Part shown: positions 29,003 through 39,052 of the stretch, one piece after another
How the letters are laid out: every line of letters begins with the position of its first letter
Numbering within the stretch: position 1 is the stretch's first letter
Assembly: GCF_018139685.1 (NCBI RefSeq)
Contig: NZ_JAGSPN010000004.1
Coordinates: 186,001 to 250,000, forward strand
Length of the DNA stretch: 64,000 bases
Direction: 5' to 3'
Origin: Cognatundibacterium luofuense
GTDB taxonomy: Bacteria > Pseudomonadota > Gammaproteobacteria > Burkholderiales > Burkholderiaceae_D
Program-made: the position numbers and the translations under genes
Notes under the pieces: model-generated
What the model was told of the DNA's origin: nothing
Seen by the model: the letters and a program-made list of their open reading frames with translations, nothing else
Database searches by the model: none

Positions 29003-30889
29003 ATGAGCTCAAATAGCCAGTTTTCCCTGATGCGGCAACGGCGCTTCGCCCCGTTTTTCTGGACCCAGTTTCTGGGAGCGTTCAACGACAACGTGTTTAA
29101 GACTGCGTTGTTAACCGTGCTGACCTTTGATGCTTTGCACTGGACAAACTTGCCGGTCAGCCTGCTGAATCAGTTGATTCCGGGCTTGTTTATCCTGCCT
29201 TTCGTTGTGTTATCCGCATCCGCCGGACAACTGGCCGATAAAAAAGAAAAAGGCTGGCTGGCACGCAGAGTGAAGCTGCTGGAAATCGTCATTATGCTGG
29301 TCTGCGCCTATGGCTGGCTCCAGCATAATGTATGGGTGCTGATTGCCGGTGTTGCAGGAATGGGGATTCATTCAACCTTATTTGGCCCGGTGAAATACGC
29401 TTATCTGCCGCAACACTTGCATACTGATGAACTGATCGGTGGTAACGGCCTGATCGAAATGGGCACCTTCGTCGGCATTCTGCTCGGTGAAATACTCGGT
29501 GCAATGCTGGTTTCACATGGCGATGGCGGCGTGATGCTGGTCGCAGGCATAACGATCGGGATTGCTATTCTCGGTTACATCGCCAGTCTTGGCATTCCGG
29601 AATCTCCGGCAGCGGATCCTGGTCTGAAAATGAACTGGAATCCGGTCACGGAAACCATACGCAATATCGCGTTCAGCAAACAGAACCGGCCAGTCTTTTT
29701 ATCCTTACTCGGCAATTCGTGGTTCTGGTTCTACGGCGCGATTATCCTTGCGCAATTCCCGTTATTTGCGAAAGATTTTCTGCGCGGTGATCACTCCGTT
29801 TTCGTATTGCTGCTGACGGTATTTTCTTTCGGTATTGGTGCAGGTTCTTTGCTGTGTGAAAAGCTTTCCGGTCATAAAGTGGAAATCGGCCTGGTGCCAT
29901 TCGGTTCGATTGGTCTGAGTGTATTTGGTATCGATCTGGCGCTGGCCAGTCAGGCATATATCGCAGCGCAGGATGTCACCGCAATGCAGTTTATTACGCA
30001 ACCGGGCGCAATCCGTTTGCTGGCCGACATCGTATTGCTTGGTGTGTTCGGTGGCTTTTACATCGTGCCTTTATTTGCCCTGATTCAAACCCGCTGCGAA
30101 CCCGGTCATTTGTCACGCACAATTGCGGGCATGAATATCCTGAATGCGCTGTTCATGGTCGTAGCATCACTGGCAGCAAGCGCCATGCTGGTAAAGGGTT
30201 TCACGATTCCGCAGATTTTTCTGGCAACCGCCATTCTGAATGTATTCGTTGCTGCTTATATTTTCAGTCTGGTGCCGGAGTTCCTGATGCGCTTCCTGGC
30301 CTGGATACTGATTCATACCATACACAAAGTGCGCGGCATTGGTACAGAACATATACCTGAGCAAGGTCCTGCAGTGCTGGTCTGTAATCACGTCAGTTAT
30401 CTGGATGCGGTTGTGCTGATGGCTTGCAGTCCGCGTCCGGTACGTTTTGTGATGGACCATAATATTTTCAAAATTCCGCTGATCTCCTGGATTTTCCGCA
30501 CAGCCAAAACTATTCCGATCGCGCCGGCGAAAGAGGATAAATGGCTGATGGAAAAATCATTTATCGATATCGCACAGGCGCTGGAAGAGGGTGAACTGGT
30601 TTGTATTTTCCCGGAAGGTCGTCTGACCGGTAACGGTGACATTAATCAGTTCAAAGGCGGCATCATGAAAATTATTGAGCGCACGCCGGTTCCGGTGATT
30701 CCGATGGCATTGCGGGGCTTGTGGGGCAGCATCTTTTCGCGCGATAAAACGAATCCGTTTGAACGTGCATTCCGGCGCGGCCCGTTCTCCCGTCTGGAAC
30801 TGGTCGTTGGTGAACCAATGTTGCCGACCGCAGTAACACCGGAAATTTTGCAAGAGCGCGTGACGGCATTGCGTGGAAACTGGAGATAA
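29003..30889 (+). CDS. MFS lysophospholipid transporter fused to a PlsC-type acyltransferase
   Basis: Residues 1-420 form a 12-helix MFS domain of the LplT type (FFWTQFLGAFNDNVFKTAL at the start). Residues ~430-628 are a glycerolipid acyltransferase with NHVSYLD (His463, Asp468) and FPEGRLTGNGD near residue 536. The fusion suggests inward flipping of lysophospholipid followed by reacylation. The acyl-ACP synthetase domain found in Aas proteins is absent, so the acyl donor must be made elsewhere. The next gene starts 3 bp after its stop, so it may head an operon with the macroglobulin and pbpC. Confidence 0.88.
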   Translation: MSSNSQFSLMRQRRFAPFFWTQFLGAFNDNVFKTALLTVLTFDALHWTNLPVSLLNQLIPGLFILPFVVLSASAGQLADKKEKGWLARRVKLLEIVIMLVCAYGWLQHNVWVLIAGVAGMGIHSTLFGPVKYAYLPQHLHTDELIGGNGLIEMGTFVGILLGEILGAMLVSHGDGGVMLVAGITIGIAILGYIASLGIPESPAADPGLKMNWNPVTETIRNIAFSKQNRPVFLSLLGNSWFWFYGAIILAQFPLFAKDFLRGDHSVFVLLLTVFSFGIGAGSLLCEKLSGHKVEIGLVPFGSIGLSVFGIDLALASQAYIAAQDVTAMQFITQPGAIRLLADIVLLGVFGGFYIVPLFALIQTRCEPGHLSRTIAGMNILNALFMVVASLAASAMLVKGFTIPQIFLATAILNVFVAAYIFSLVPEFLMRFLAWILIHTIHKVRGIGTEHIPEQGPAVLVCNHVSYLDAVVLMACSPRPVRFVMDHNIFKIPLISWIFRTAKTIPIAPAKEDKWLMEKSFIDIAQALEEGELVCIFPEGRLTGNGDINQFKGGIMKIIERTPVPVIPMALRGLWGSIFSRDKTNPFERAFRRGPFSRLELVVGEPMLPTAVTPEILQERVTALRGNWR

Positions 30890-30892
30890 ATA

Positions 30893-33800
30893 ATGACAAT
30901 TTACTGGCGTCCGGCGCTGGCACTGATTGCTGCCACTTCTTTTGTAACGGTTTCTGAGGCGGCAAATGTCGCCAGTTTCTCGCCACAGGGTGAAGTGACG
31001 CAGATCAGTCAGGTCAGGGTACAGTTCTCTGAACCGATGATTGCATTCGGTGATCCGAAAATAAAAGATCCGTTCACTGTGCAGTGCAAGCTGAAAGGCA
31101 ACGGACGCTGGATTAATGAAAAAAACTGGGTATATGACTTTTCTGAACCAGCCAGTTCTGGGCTGAATTGCCAGTTCAGACTATTACCGGGCTTGAACAC
31201 TTTGGCCGGCAACCCTGTTCAGGGGCAAACCTCATACAGTTTTACCACCGGCGGGCCTTTTGTAAGCCGTATTCAACCGTATTCCGGTGCCAATATTGAA
31301 GAGGATCAGGCCTTCATCCTGCAGCATTCGGCGCCAGTCGCTGAATCTGTTATTCGCGAAAAAGTGTATTGTGAGCGCAAAGGAGTACAGGAGCGCATTC
31401 CGGTCAAACTGCTGACAGGTAAAGACAGAAAAGCGATTCTTGATACGCTGAATCTGAAGATCAGTGATGACAGAGTCACGGCAATTCAGTGTCAGCAAAG
31501 TTTTCCGAGCAAGACTGAAGTCAGGGTTGTATGGGAAAAAGGGATTATCAGTACAGAAGGCGGTCCTGCAAACTCCAAACAACAGCAATTTCAATACAAA
31601 GTCCGCTCCGCATTTTCAGCGGAGATGGATTGTATCCGTGAGAACGCCCGCGCTGGCTGTACACCGGTACTGCCTGTAACTTTGACGTTCAACACACCGG
31701 TGAAGCGTGAACTGATTGAGAAAATCACCCTGAAAACACCGAAAGCAACACTGAAGCCGGTGTTGTCTGCAGAGGATAAAAAAGCGCAAACCCTTAGCTA
31801 CATCAGTTTTCCTCCGCCTTATACAGAAAATGCGGAGCTGCTGCTGGATTTACCCTCATCACTGACAGATGAAAGCGGCAGAAAGCTTTCCAATGCTGCA
31901 GAGTTTCCTATGAAAATACGTACCGCAGATTTTTCGCCACTGGCGAAATTTGCGACTGCTCCGTTCGGTATTGTTGAATGGGGGCCAGATGCGGCAATGC
32001 CGCTGACCTTACGTCAGGTTGAACAGGAAATTGGCCTGAAACAGGCTGACGGCAAAAAACCGGCAGGTCAGCTGACACAGTTGCGAGCAACTGAAGATGC
32101 CGCCATTATCGACTGGATTGCGCAACTGAATAAGTATCATGAATCCACGCTGCGTATTGGCAAGGAAGATGTGCAGTCCCGCACCTTGTCTTTGCTGAAC
32201 CAGCAAAAAGGCAGCGAAAAAATCAATCTGCCGGTTTCCAGTCCTGACAATAAACGCCCGTTTGAAGTTGTCGGCATTCCGATGCGTCAACCCGGCTTTT
32301 ATATTTTTGAAGTGGAGTCGCGTTTACTCGGACGAGCCTTGCTGGATCGCGATGCCCCTATGTATGTACGTACCAGTGCACTGACGACCAATCTCGCTGT
32401 GCATCTGAAAACCGGACGTGAAAACAGCCTGGTCTGGGTTACCCGCCTCGATAACGGCAAAGCAGTTGCCGGTGCTGAAATCCGTATTTCAGATTGCCAC
32501 GGCAAACAAATCTGGAACGGAAAAACCGGAGCACAGGGAACGGTGCTCGCTGCTGTGACTTCAGATCAGGCTTGCCCTGCCATCGCCGGAACCGAAGCAA
32601 AAATTCAGGGTTTCTTTGCCAGCGCACGTATAAGCGATAGCAAAGGCGTTGAAGACATGTCCTTTGTATTATCGAGCTGGAATCAGGGGATAGAAAGTTT
32701 CCGTTTTAATTTCCCGACCGATTTCAATCCTGTCACCACCAAACGTGCGCATACGATTTTTGACCGCACGCTGTTCCGTGCCGGTCAGACGGTTTCGATG
32801 AAACACGTTTTCCGTTCTGAATCCCGTAACGGATTCGGAAATGTGAATCCGAAAGACCTGCCGGTGAAAGCACGCATCGTGCATCAGGGCAGCGGACAGG
32901 AGTATGTGTTCCCGTTGCAGTGGCGCGGTAATCAATCCGCGCTGACGCAGTTTGTGATTCCGCAGCAAGCGAAACTCGGTACGTATGAAGTGTATCTTGA
33001 AAGCACACCGCCAACGGAGAAGCGCCCGGAATATGAAGAATGGGGTATGCCGAGTGGCACGTATCTGACTGGCAGTTTCCGTGTCGAAGAATTTGTGCTG
33101 CCGACGATGACAGGACAGATTTCCCAGCCAAACGGTTTACTGGTAACGCCGAAACAAATTCCGTTGCAGGTTCAGCTGAACTATCTGAACGGTGGTGCCG
33201 CTGCCGGACGTCCCGTCGAAGTCAGCGCGATACTGGCCGGACGAACGCTGCAATATCCGCAATTTGCGGACTTCCAGTTTGGCCAGTGGAGCGATGCGGA
33301 AGACCGGATCATCGTCGCGAATAAACAGGCGATCAGTCTGGATAAGGCAGGCTCGGGGAAAACTGTTGTGAATCAGTTGCCGGAAATCAGCAGCCCGAAA
33401 ACGATGCTGGCAGAAATGAATTACACCGATCCGAATGGAGAAATCCAGACCATCAGCCAGCAATTTTCAGTCTGGCCAAGCGCTGTTGTGCTTGGTGTGA
33501 AAACCGAAGGCTGGATTTCACTGCGTGACAAAGCCAGAATCAAACTGATTGCGCTGACTACGGACGGCAAACCTGCTCCGGGCACCAGAGTGAGCGTCAA
33601 AGGCCGTCAGGAACTGACGATTTCACATCGTAAGAAAATCGTCGGTGGTTTTTATGCCTATGAAAATCTCGATGAATCGAAAGATCTCGGTGAGCTTTGC
33701 AGTGGTAAAGCCGATGAACGCGGCTACTTCCTGTGCGAAGTGGATCTCAAAATCTCAGGCAATATTAATCTGGAAGCAAAGGCGCTCGATAAAGATGGCA

Positions 33801-36613
33801 AAGCGTTTCTGACGCAATCCAGCATCTGGGTTTCCGGTGCAGAAAGCTGGTTCGATGGTGAAAATCAGGATCGCATTGATATTCTGCCGGAGCGCAAACA
33901 TTACCAGCCGGGTGAAACTGCCAAATTCCAGGTACGTATGCCATTCCGCGCTGCGACAGCGTTGGTGGCGGTGGAGCGAGAAGGCATTATCGAAACCTTT
34001 ACTGTTGATATCAGCGGCAAAGACCCGAGTATTTCTGTACCGATCAAAGCGGAGTACGGGCCGAATGTGTATGTGTCGGTACTGGCGGTGCGCGGACGTA
34101 TGCGTGAAGTGCCGTGGTATTCCTTCTTCACATGGGGCTGGAAAGAACCGGTTAACTGGTGGCACGAATTCCGCGAATATCAGGCACCAACCACGACTGT
34201 GGATCTGGCAAAACCTGCCTTTAAATACGGTGTGGCAGAAATTTTTGTCAGCCATCAGGGCAATGAAATGAAGATTGGCGTGCAAACTGACCAGTCATCT
34301 TATGCTGTGCGCGGAAAAGCACGGGTGAAAATTGATGCGAAACTGGCGGATGGAAAACCAGCAGCAGGCGCAGAGCTGGCCATTGCTGTTGTTGACGAAG
34401 CATTGCTGGAGTTGCAACCAAATGATAGCTGGAAGTTGCTGAGCGCCATGTATCAGCGCCGCAGTTATGGCGTTGAGACCGCAACAGCACAAATGCAGGT
34501 GATTGGTAAGCGCCACTACGGACGTAAAGCGGTGGCGGCAGGCGGAGGCGGCGGTAAATCACCAACGCGGGAACTGATTGATACGCTGTTGCTGTGGAAA
34601 CCGGATCTCGTGCTGGATGCCAATGGACATGCAGAAATTGAAGTGCCGATAAATGATGCGCTGACCAGTTTCCGTGTGGTTGCGGTTGGTACTTATGCCA
34701 GCAATGTCTTCGGTACCGGTTCTACGGCATTCACGGTAAAGCAGGATTTGCAAATCATTACGGGTCTGCCACCGATGGTGCGTGAAGGTGATAACTACAC
34801 CGCACAGCTCACATTGCGCAATACAACTGCACGCGATATGCAACTGAGCGTAACAGCGAAAAATGATCAGGAAACTTTGCCTGAGCAACGCGTGAAAATC
34901 GCTGCCGGCTCATCGCTGGAAGTCAGCTGGCCTGTGACCGTACCATTACTCAAAGGCAATGCAGAAACGGACTCTTTGCAATGGGAATTTGCTGCAAAAG
35001 AAACCGGCGCGGCAACGCACGCTTCTGACAGTCTGAAATTCACGCAAAAGCGTGTGACCGCCGTGCCAGTGACGGTACAGCAGGCAACACTGGTTCAGAT
35101 CGATAAAACCCTCAGTATGAATCTGATCCGTCCTCAAGAAGCATTGCCTGACCGCGGTGGTATTGCGCTGAATTACAGTGCAAGCCTGCTCAATGGCTCT
35201 GAAGGTTTGCGCCGCTACTTTGAGCGTTATCCTTACAGTTGTCTGGAGCAGCGTACCTCGAAAGCGATTGGTTTACGGGATAAACAGATGTGGCAAAAAG
35301 TGGTGAACGATTTGCCATCCTATCTGGATGAAAATGGTCTGGCATCTTACTTCCCGCTGCAAAACAGTGGTCAGCAGGGCAGTGATGCACTGACTGCGTA
35401 TTTGCTGGCGATCACGCAGGAAGGCGGCTATCCGGTTCCTGATGAATTCCGCAAAAAGATGCTGCAGGGTCTGAGTGACTTTGTTGAAGGGAAAATCACC
35501 CGTAAATACTGGGCACCACTGACTGATCTGGATTTCCGTAAACTGGCTGCGCTGGAAGCATTGTCCCGTTATCAGGCGGTGCAACCACGTATGCTGGGTT
35601 CGATTTCTGTTACGCCGAATCTGTGGCCAACCAGCGCCGTACTGGACTGGTACGCCATTTTGAGTCGCAGTACATCCATTCCGAAGCGTGATCAGTTACT
35701 CAAAGAAGCTGACCAGATTCTGCGTGCCCGTCTCAGTTATCAGGGTACGCGCATGGTCTTTAATACCGAGCAAAACGATAACCTGTGGTGGCTGATGAGT
35801 AACAGCAACAGCAATGCGGTGCGTTTGTTACTGACGATGGCGGATAAACCGGAGTGGAAAGAAGATATGCCGCGTTTGCTGAACGGAGCGCTGCAACGTC
35901 AGAATTCCGGTCACTGGGGAACCACCACAGCCAATGCATGGGGTACGCTGGCTCTGGAAAAATTTGCCCGTACGTTTGAAACCGAGAAAGTCAGCGGTGT
36001 GACTACAGCGGCATTGCCTGCAATGGACAAGCCACTGGCATTCAGCTGGACGACGAATGAAGGCAAAGTTCTGGTGCCGGCCGCACAACTGCGTGGTGGT
36101 GAGCAGGCATTGCAAATGAACCATGAAGGAAAAGGTAAACCGTGGGTGACATTGCAAAGCCTTGCTGCTATTCCGCTGAAAAACCCTAACTTCAGCGGCT
36201 TACGTCTGACCCGCAAAATCACTGCGCTGGAACAGAAAACGCCGGGGCAATACAGTAAAGGCGATGTGCTGCGCATTGATGTTCAGATCGAAACCAATGC
36301 AGAACTGGTCTGGGTGGTACTGAATGATCCTGTACCGGCTGGCGCCAGTATCATGGGTTCCGGCCTCGGTCGCGATTCGGAAATTGCAGGCGCTCAGGTA
36401 TCTGACAACAAAGATGCGCCGGTATATGAAGAGCGCAGCTTTGATGCCTACCGTGCGTATTACCAATGGCTGCCGAAAGGCAAAATCAACGCCAGCTATG
36501 TGATTCGCCTGAATCAGCCGGGTGTGTTCCGCTTGCCGTCTACCCGGGCTGAAGTGATGTACTCACCGGATATTTTTGCTGAAACACCCAACGCCAGTCT
36601 GACTGTGAAGTGA
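30893..36613 (+). CDS. bacterial alpha-2-macroglobulin (YfhM type)
   Basis: A 1906-residue periplasmic protease trap. A signal peptide (ALALIAATSFVTVSEA) precedes many MG domains, including the bait-bearing middle. The thioester motif CLEQ (Cys1450) follows YPYS. Helical thioester-domain repeats and a C-terminal receptor-binding-like domain (RLNQPGVFRLPSTRAEVMYS) are also seen. The signal cleavage region has no cysteine, so unlike E. coli YfhM it is probably not a lipoprotein. pbpC overlaps its stop codon, as expected for the pair that guards against proteases and repairs the wall. Confidence 0.93.
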   Translation: MTIYWRPALALIAATSFVTVSEAANVASFSPQGEVTQISQVRVQFSEPMIAFGDPKIKDPFTVQCKLKGNGRWINEKNWVYDFSEPASSGLNCQFRLLPGLNTLAGNPVQGQTSYSFTTGGPFVSRIQPYSGANIEEDQAFILQHSAPVAESVIREKVYCERKGVQERIPVKLLTGKDRKAILDTLNLKISDDRVTAIQCQQSFPSKTEVRVVWEKGIISTEGGPANSKQQQFQYKVRSAFSAEMDCIRENARAGCTPVLPVTLTFNTPVKRELIEKITLKTPKATLKPVLSAEDKKAQTLSYISFPPPYTENAELLLDLPSSLTDESGRKLSNAAEFPMKIRTADFSPLAKFATAPFGIVEWGPDAAMPLTLRQVEQEIGLKQADGKKPAGQLTQLRATEDAAIIDWIAQLNKYHESTLRIGKEDVQSRTLSLLNQQKGSEKINLPVSSPDNKRPFEVVGIPMRQPGFYIFEVESRLLGRALLDRDAPMYVRTSALTTNLAVHLKTGRENSLVWVTRLDNGKAVAGAEIRISDCHGKQIWNGKTGAQGTVLAAVTSDQACPAIAGTEAKIQGFFASARISDSKGVEDMSFVLSSWNQGIESFRFNFPTDFNPVTTKRAHTIFDRTLFRAGQTVSMKHVFRSESRNGFGNVNPKDLPVKARIVHQGSGQEYVFPLQWRGNQSALTQFVIPQQAKLGTYEVYLESTPPTEKRPEYEEWGMPSGTYLTGSFRVEEFVLPTMTGQISQPNGLLVTPKQIPLQVQLNYLNGGAAAGRPVEVSAILAGRTLQYPQFADFQFGQWSDAEDRIIVANKQAISLDKAGSGKTVVNQLPEISSPKTMLAEMNYTDPNGEIQTISQQFSVWPSAVVLGVKTEGWISLRDKARIKLIALTTDGKPAPGTRVSVKGRQELTISHRKKIVGGFYAYENLDESKDLGELCSGKADERGYFLCEVDLKISGNINLEAKALDKDGKAFLTQSSIWVSGAESWFDGENQDRIDILPERKHYQPGETAKFQVRMPFRAATALVAVEREGIIETFTVDISGKDPSISVPIKAEYGPNVYVSVLAVRGRMREVPWYSFFTWGWKEPVNWWHEFREYQAPTTTVDLAKPAFKYGVAEIFVSHQGNEMKIGVQTDQSSYAVRGKARVKIDAKLADGKPAAGAELAIAVVDEALLELQPNDSWKLLSAMYQRRSYGVETATAQMQVIGKRHYGRKAVAAGGGGGKSPTRELIDTLLLWKPDLVLDANGHAEIEVPINDALTSFRVVAVGTYASNVFGTGSTAFTVKQDLQIITGLPPMVREGDNYTAQLTLRNTTARDMQLSVTAKNDQETLPEQRVKIAAGSSLEVSWPVTVPLLKGNAETDSLQWEFAAKETGAATHASDSLKFTQKRVTAVPVTVQQATLVQIDKTLSMNLIRPQEALPDRGGIALNYSASLLNGSEGLRRYFERYPYSCLEQRTSKAIGLRDKQMWQKVVNDLPSYLDENGLASYFPLQNSGQQGSDALTAYLLAITQEGGYPVPDEFRKKMLQGLSDFVEGKITRKYWAPLTDLDFRKLAALEALSRYQAVQPRMLGSISVTPNLWPTSAVLDWYAILSRSTSIPKRDQLLKEADQILRARLSYQGTRMVFNTEQNDNLWWLMSNSNSNAVRLLLTMADKPEWKEDMPRLLNGALQRQNSGHWGTTTANAWGTLALEKFARTFETEKVSGVTTAALPAMDKPLAFSWTTNEGKVLVPAAQLRGGEQALQMNHEGKGKPWVTLQSLAAIPLKNPNFSGLRLTRKITALEQKTPGQYSKGDVLRIDVQIETNAELVWVVLNDPVPAGASIMGSGLGRDSEIAGAQVSDNKDAPVYEERSFDAYRAYYQWLPKGKINASYVIRLNQPGVFRLPSTRAEVMYSPDIFAETPNASLTVK

Positions 36614-38823
36614 TGCAGCGTTCTTGTGTTGTTCTGAGTTGCCTGCTGCTGACCGCAATGCCGGTCAGCAGCTGTGCGATGGATAATTTTCAGCAGGTTA
36701 AAAACCGGTATATCTCTTCGGATGCGCAGTTGCTGGATCGTCAGGGTGTTTTACTGCAAACGCTGCGTGTCGATTTTAAAGAGCGTAAGGGCGAGTGGAT
36801 AAAACTGGCTGACATTTCACCCGCCATGCAAACGGCGCTGATTCTGACAGAAGATAAGCGTTTCTATGAGCACAGCGGCGTGGACTGGAGTGCAGTTGCG
36901 GCCGCTGCGTGGGGTAATTTGTGGAATAGCAAAACCCGTGGCGCCTCCACCTTAACCATGCAACTGGCGGGATTGCTGGAAGCGGACCTGAAGCGCGACG
37001 GCGCACGCCGCAATCTGTGGCAAAAGCTGAACCAGACCGTGATTGCACAGGCACTGGAACGGGAATGGCGCAAAGACCAGATTCTCGAAGCGTATCTGAA
37101 TATGGTGCCGTTTCGCGGCGAACTCAGCGGCATCTATGCGATGTCGCGCACACTGTTTGAAAAACATCCGAGCGGACTTGATCAGGTCGAAGCAGCGATT
37201 GCGGTTTCGCTGATACGTGCACCGAATGCTGCGCCTGCCGTTGTGGCGGAACGTGCATGCCGTTTGCTGCAGGAGCAGAAATTACCGCAATACTGCCTGA
37301 ATCTGGAAGGGCAGATTCGTATCGCATTTTCCCGCAACAGCGCGTCTTACCAATCCGGCTTATCCCGCTCAGACCGCCAGCCCGGCGCGGCGCTGCATCT
37401 TGCGCGGCAATTGCTGTCGGACAAAGAACGCAGCGTGCGCAGTACTTTATCGGCAGCATTGCAACGGTATGCGCGCGATACGCTGGTGCACCAGCTGGCG
37501 GCGTTAAAAGACCGTAATGTGGAAGATGGTGCAGTTGTCGTGCTGGACAATGCCAGCGGCGATGTGCTGGCGTGGATTGGTTCCAGCGGCGCGTTATCCG
37601 ATGCGCGTGAAGTGGATGGCGTTACTGCTTTGCGTCAGGCGGGTTCCACGCTGAAACCGTTTTTGTATGAAATGGCGATCGAGAAAAAATACATCACCGC
37701 CGCTTCGCTGATCGATGACAGTCCGCTCAGTATCAATACCGGTTACGGTTTATACATCCCGCAGAATTACGATAAACATTTCAAAGGTGTGGTCAGCGCG
37801 CGTACCGCACTGGCATCATCGCTGAATATTCCGGCCGTAAAAATGCTGGTGGATCTGCAGCCTGAATCATTTTTCCAGCGCTTGCAGGCACTCGGCCTCG
37901 GGCTGAAAGAATCCGGAGGATTTTATGGCTATAGCCTTGCGCTGGGCGGCGCTGATGTCAGTCTGCTCAGTCTGACCAATGCTTACCGTACGCTGGCGAA
38001 TCTTGGCAATTACAGCAATGTCCGCACCCGTATGGATAAACCGCTGGCTCCGGTCAGCAAAGTATTGCAGGCACCTGCCGCGTTTATCGTAGGTGATATG
38101 CTGAGCGACCGGCAAGCGCGGGCGATTACCTTCGGTATGGAAAATGCGCTGTCTGCCAAAGTCTGGGCTGCCGTCAAAACCGGCACGTCCAAAGATATGC
38201 GCGATAACTGGTGTATCGGTTACACCAGCCGTTACACGGTTGGCGTGTGGGTAGGCAATGCATCCGGTGCCCCGATGTGGGATGTATCCGGCGTCACTGG
38301 TGCGGCGCCAGTCTGGCAAGATATCGTCCGCTATCTGCATCGTAACGATACGCCTGTGCAAAAACGCTACCGTCCAGCACCGCCGCCCGGTGTCGAGCAA
38401 ACCCAGATCAGTTACAGCAATCAGCAGGAAGCCTCGCGTAAAGAATGGTTTCTGACCGGCACGGCGCAAAGCCGGATGACGGTAGGTAATCAGAGCTGGG
38501 GAACACCGAAAATTCTGTATCCGTTTGCCGGGGAAGTGATGGCACTGGACCCGGATATCCCGCCCCCCAATCAGCGAGTGAAGTTGCGGGCATCGGTTGA
38601 TACCGGCTTTCTGATCATGGATGGAGAGATCATCAGTGCGCCTGCCAAAACCAAAGGCAAACCCGAAGCGGAACAAAGTGCCTTATGGTTTCCTGTACCG
38701 GGTAAACACAAACTGTCTTTACTGAATGAAAAAGGCGAATTACTGGATCAGGTTGCGTTTGAAGTGCGTGGCGCTGTACTCGCACCAAAGAAAGGGCCCC
38801 AACGCCCGCACGCGGTGAAATAA
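36613..38823 (+). CDS. pbpC: penicillin-binding protein 1C
   Basis: A bifunctional class A peptidoglycan synthase. The glycosyltransferase has EDKRFYEHSGVDW and GASTLTMQLAGLL. The transpeptidase has the SxxK in GSTLKPF, the SxN in SSLNIPA and KTGTSKDMRDNW. A C-terminal BiPBP_C-like beta domain (residues ~600-710) is typical of PBP1C. The ATG at 36613 shares a base with the macroglobulin stop (TGATG); a GTG three bases earlier is possible. The N-terminus ends a hydrophobic stretch with VSSC, which fits a lipobox, so this protein may be lipid-anchored. Confidence 0.93.
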   Translation: MQRSCVVLSCLLLTAMPVSSCAMDNFQQVKNRYISSDAQLLDRQGVLLQTLRVDFKERKGEWIKLADISPAMQTALILTEDKRFYEHSGVDWSAVAAAAWGNLWNSKTRGASTLTMQLAGLLEADLKRDGARRNLWQKLNQTVIAQALEREWRKDQILEAYLNMVPFRGELSGIYAMSRTLFEKHPSGLDQVEAAIAVSLIRAPNAAPAVVAERACRLLQEQKLPQYCLNLEGQIRIAFSRNSASYQSGLSRSDRQPGAALHLARQLLSDKERSVRSTLSAALQRYARDTLVHQLAALKDRNVEDGAVVVLDNASGDVLAWIGSSGALSDAREVDGVTALRQAGSTLKPFLYEMAIEKKYITAASLIDDSPLSINTGYGLYIPQNYDKHFKGVVSARTALASSLNIPAVKMLVDLQPESFFQRLQALGLGLKESGGFYGYSLALGGADVSLLSLTNAYRTLANLGNYSNVRTRMDKPLAPVSKVLQAPAAFIVGDMLSDRQARAITFGMENALSAKVWAAVKTGTSKDMRDNWCIGYTSRYTVGVWVGNASGAPMWDVSGVTGAAPVWQDIVRYLHRNDTPVQKRYRPAPPPGVEQTQISYSNQQEASRKEWFLTGTAQSRMTVGNQSWGTPKILYPFAGEVMALDPDIPPPNQRVKLRASVDTGFLIMDGEIISAPAKTKGKPEAEQSALWFPVPGKHKLSLLNEKGELLDQVAFEVRGAVLAPKKGPQRPHAVK

Positions 38824-38849
38824 GTCCAGCGAAAAGCACGCGGCATTGT

Positions 38850-38940
38850 GCAAACTTCGTCATTTTACTTTTTCGGAGGCCCGGACTTTCTGCCGACGAC
38901 AGTCAGATCACTGTGCTGAACACCGCATTTGGGGCATTTT
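38850..38940 (-). repeat. dispersed repeat, copy C
   Basis: It begins 27 bp after pbpC. The core at 38879 is conserved and the end reads CCGCATTTGGGGCATTTT. The minus-strand frame reads KCPKCGVQHSDLTVVGRKSG and then stops four residues later. Confidence 0.85.
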
Positions 38941-38992
38941 CGGACAATTTACACGGTGGCAGGTGGTTCATCGCCGCAGAGGGGGCAAAAAC

Positions 38993-39032
38993 AAAAAAGC
39001 CAGCCAACCGGATTCCGGCTCGCTGGCTTTTT
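38993..39032 (-). terminator. terminator after emrB
   Basis: AAAAAAGCCAGC pairs with GCTGGCTTTTT, with an inner GCCGGAATCC-type stem. The T-run lies on both strands, so it can also stop transcripts from pbpC. Confidence 0.8.
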
Positions 39033-39052
39033 CGTTTTGTTGTCACAGCAGA

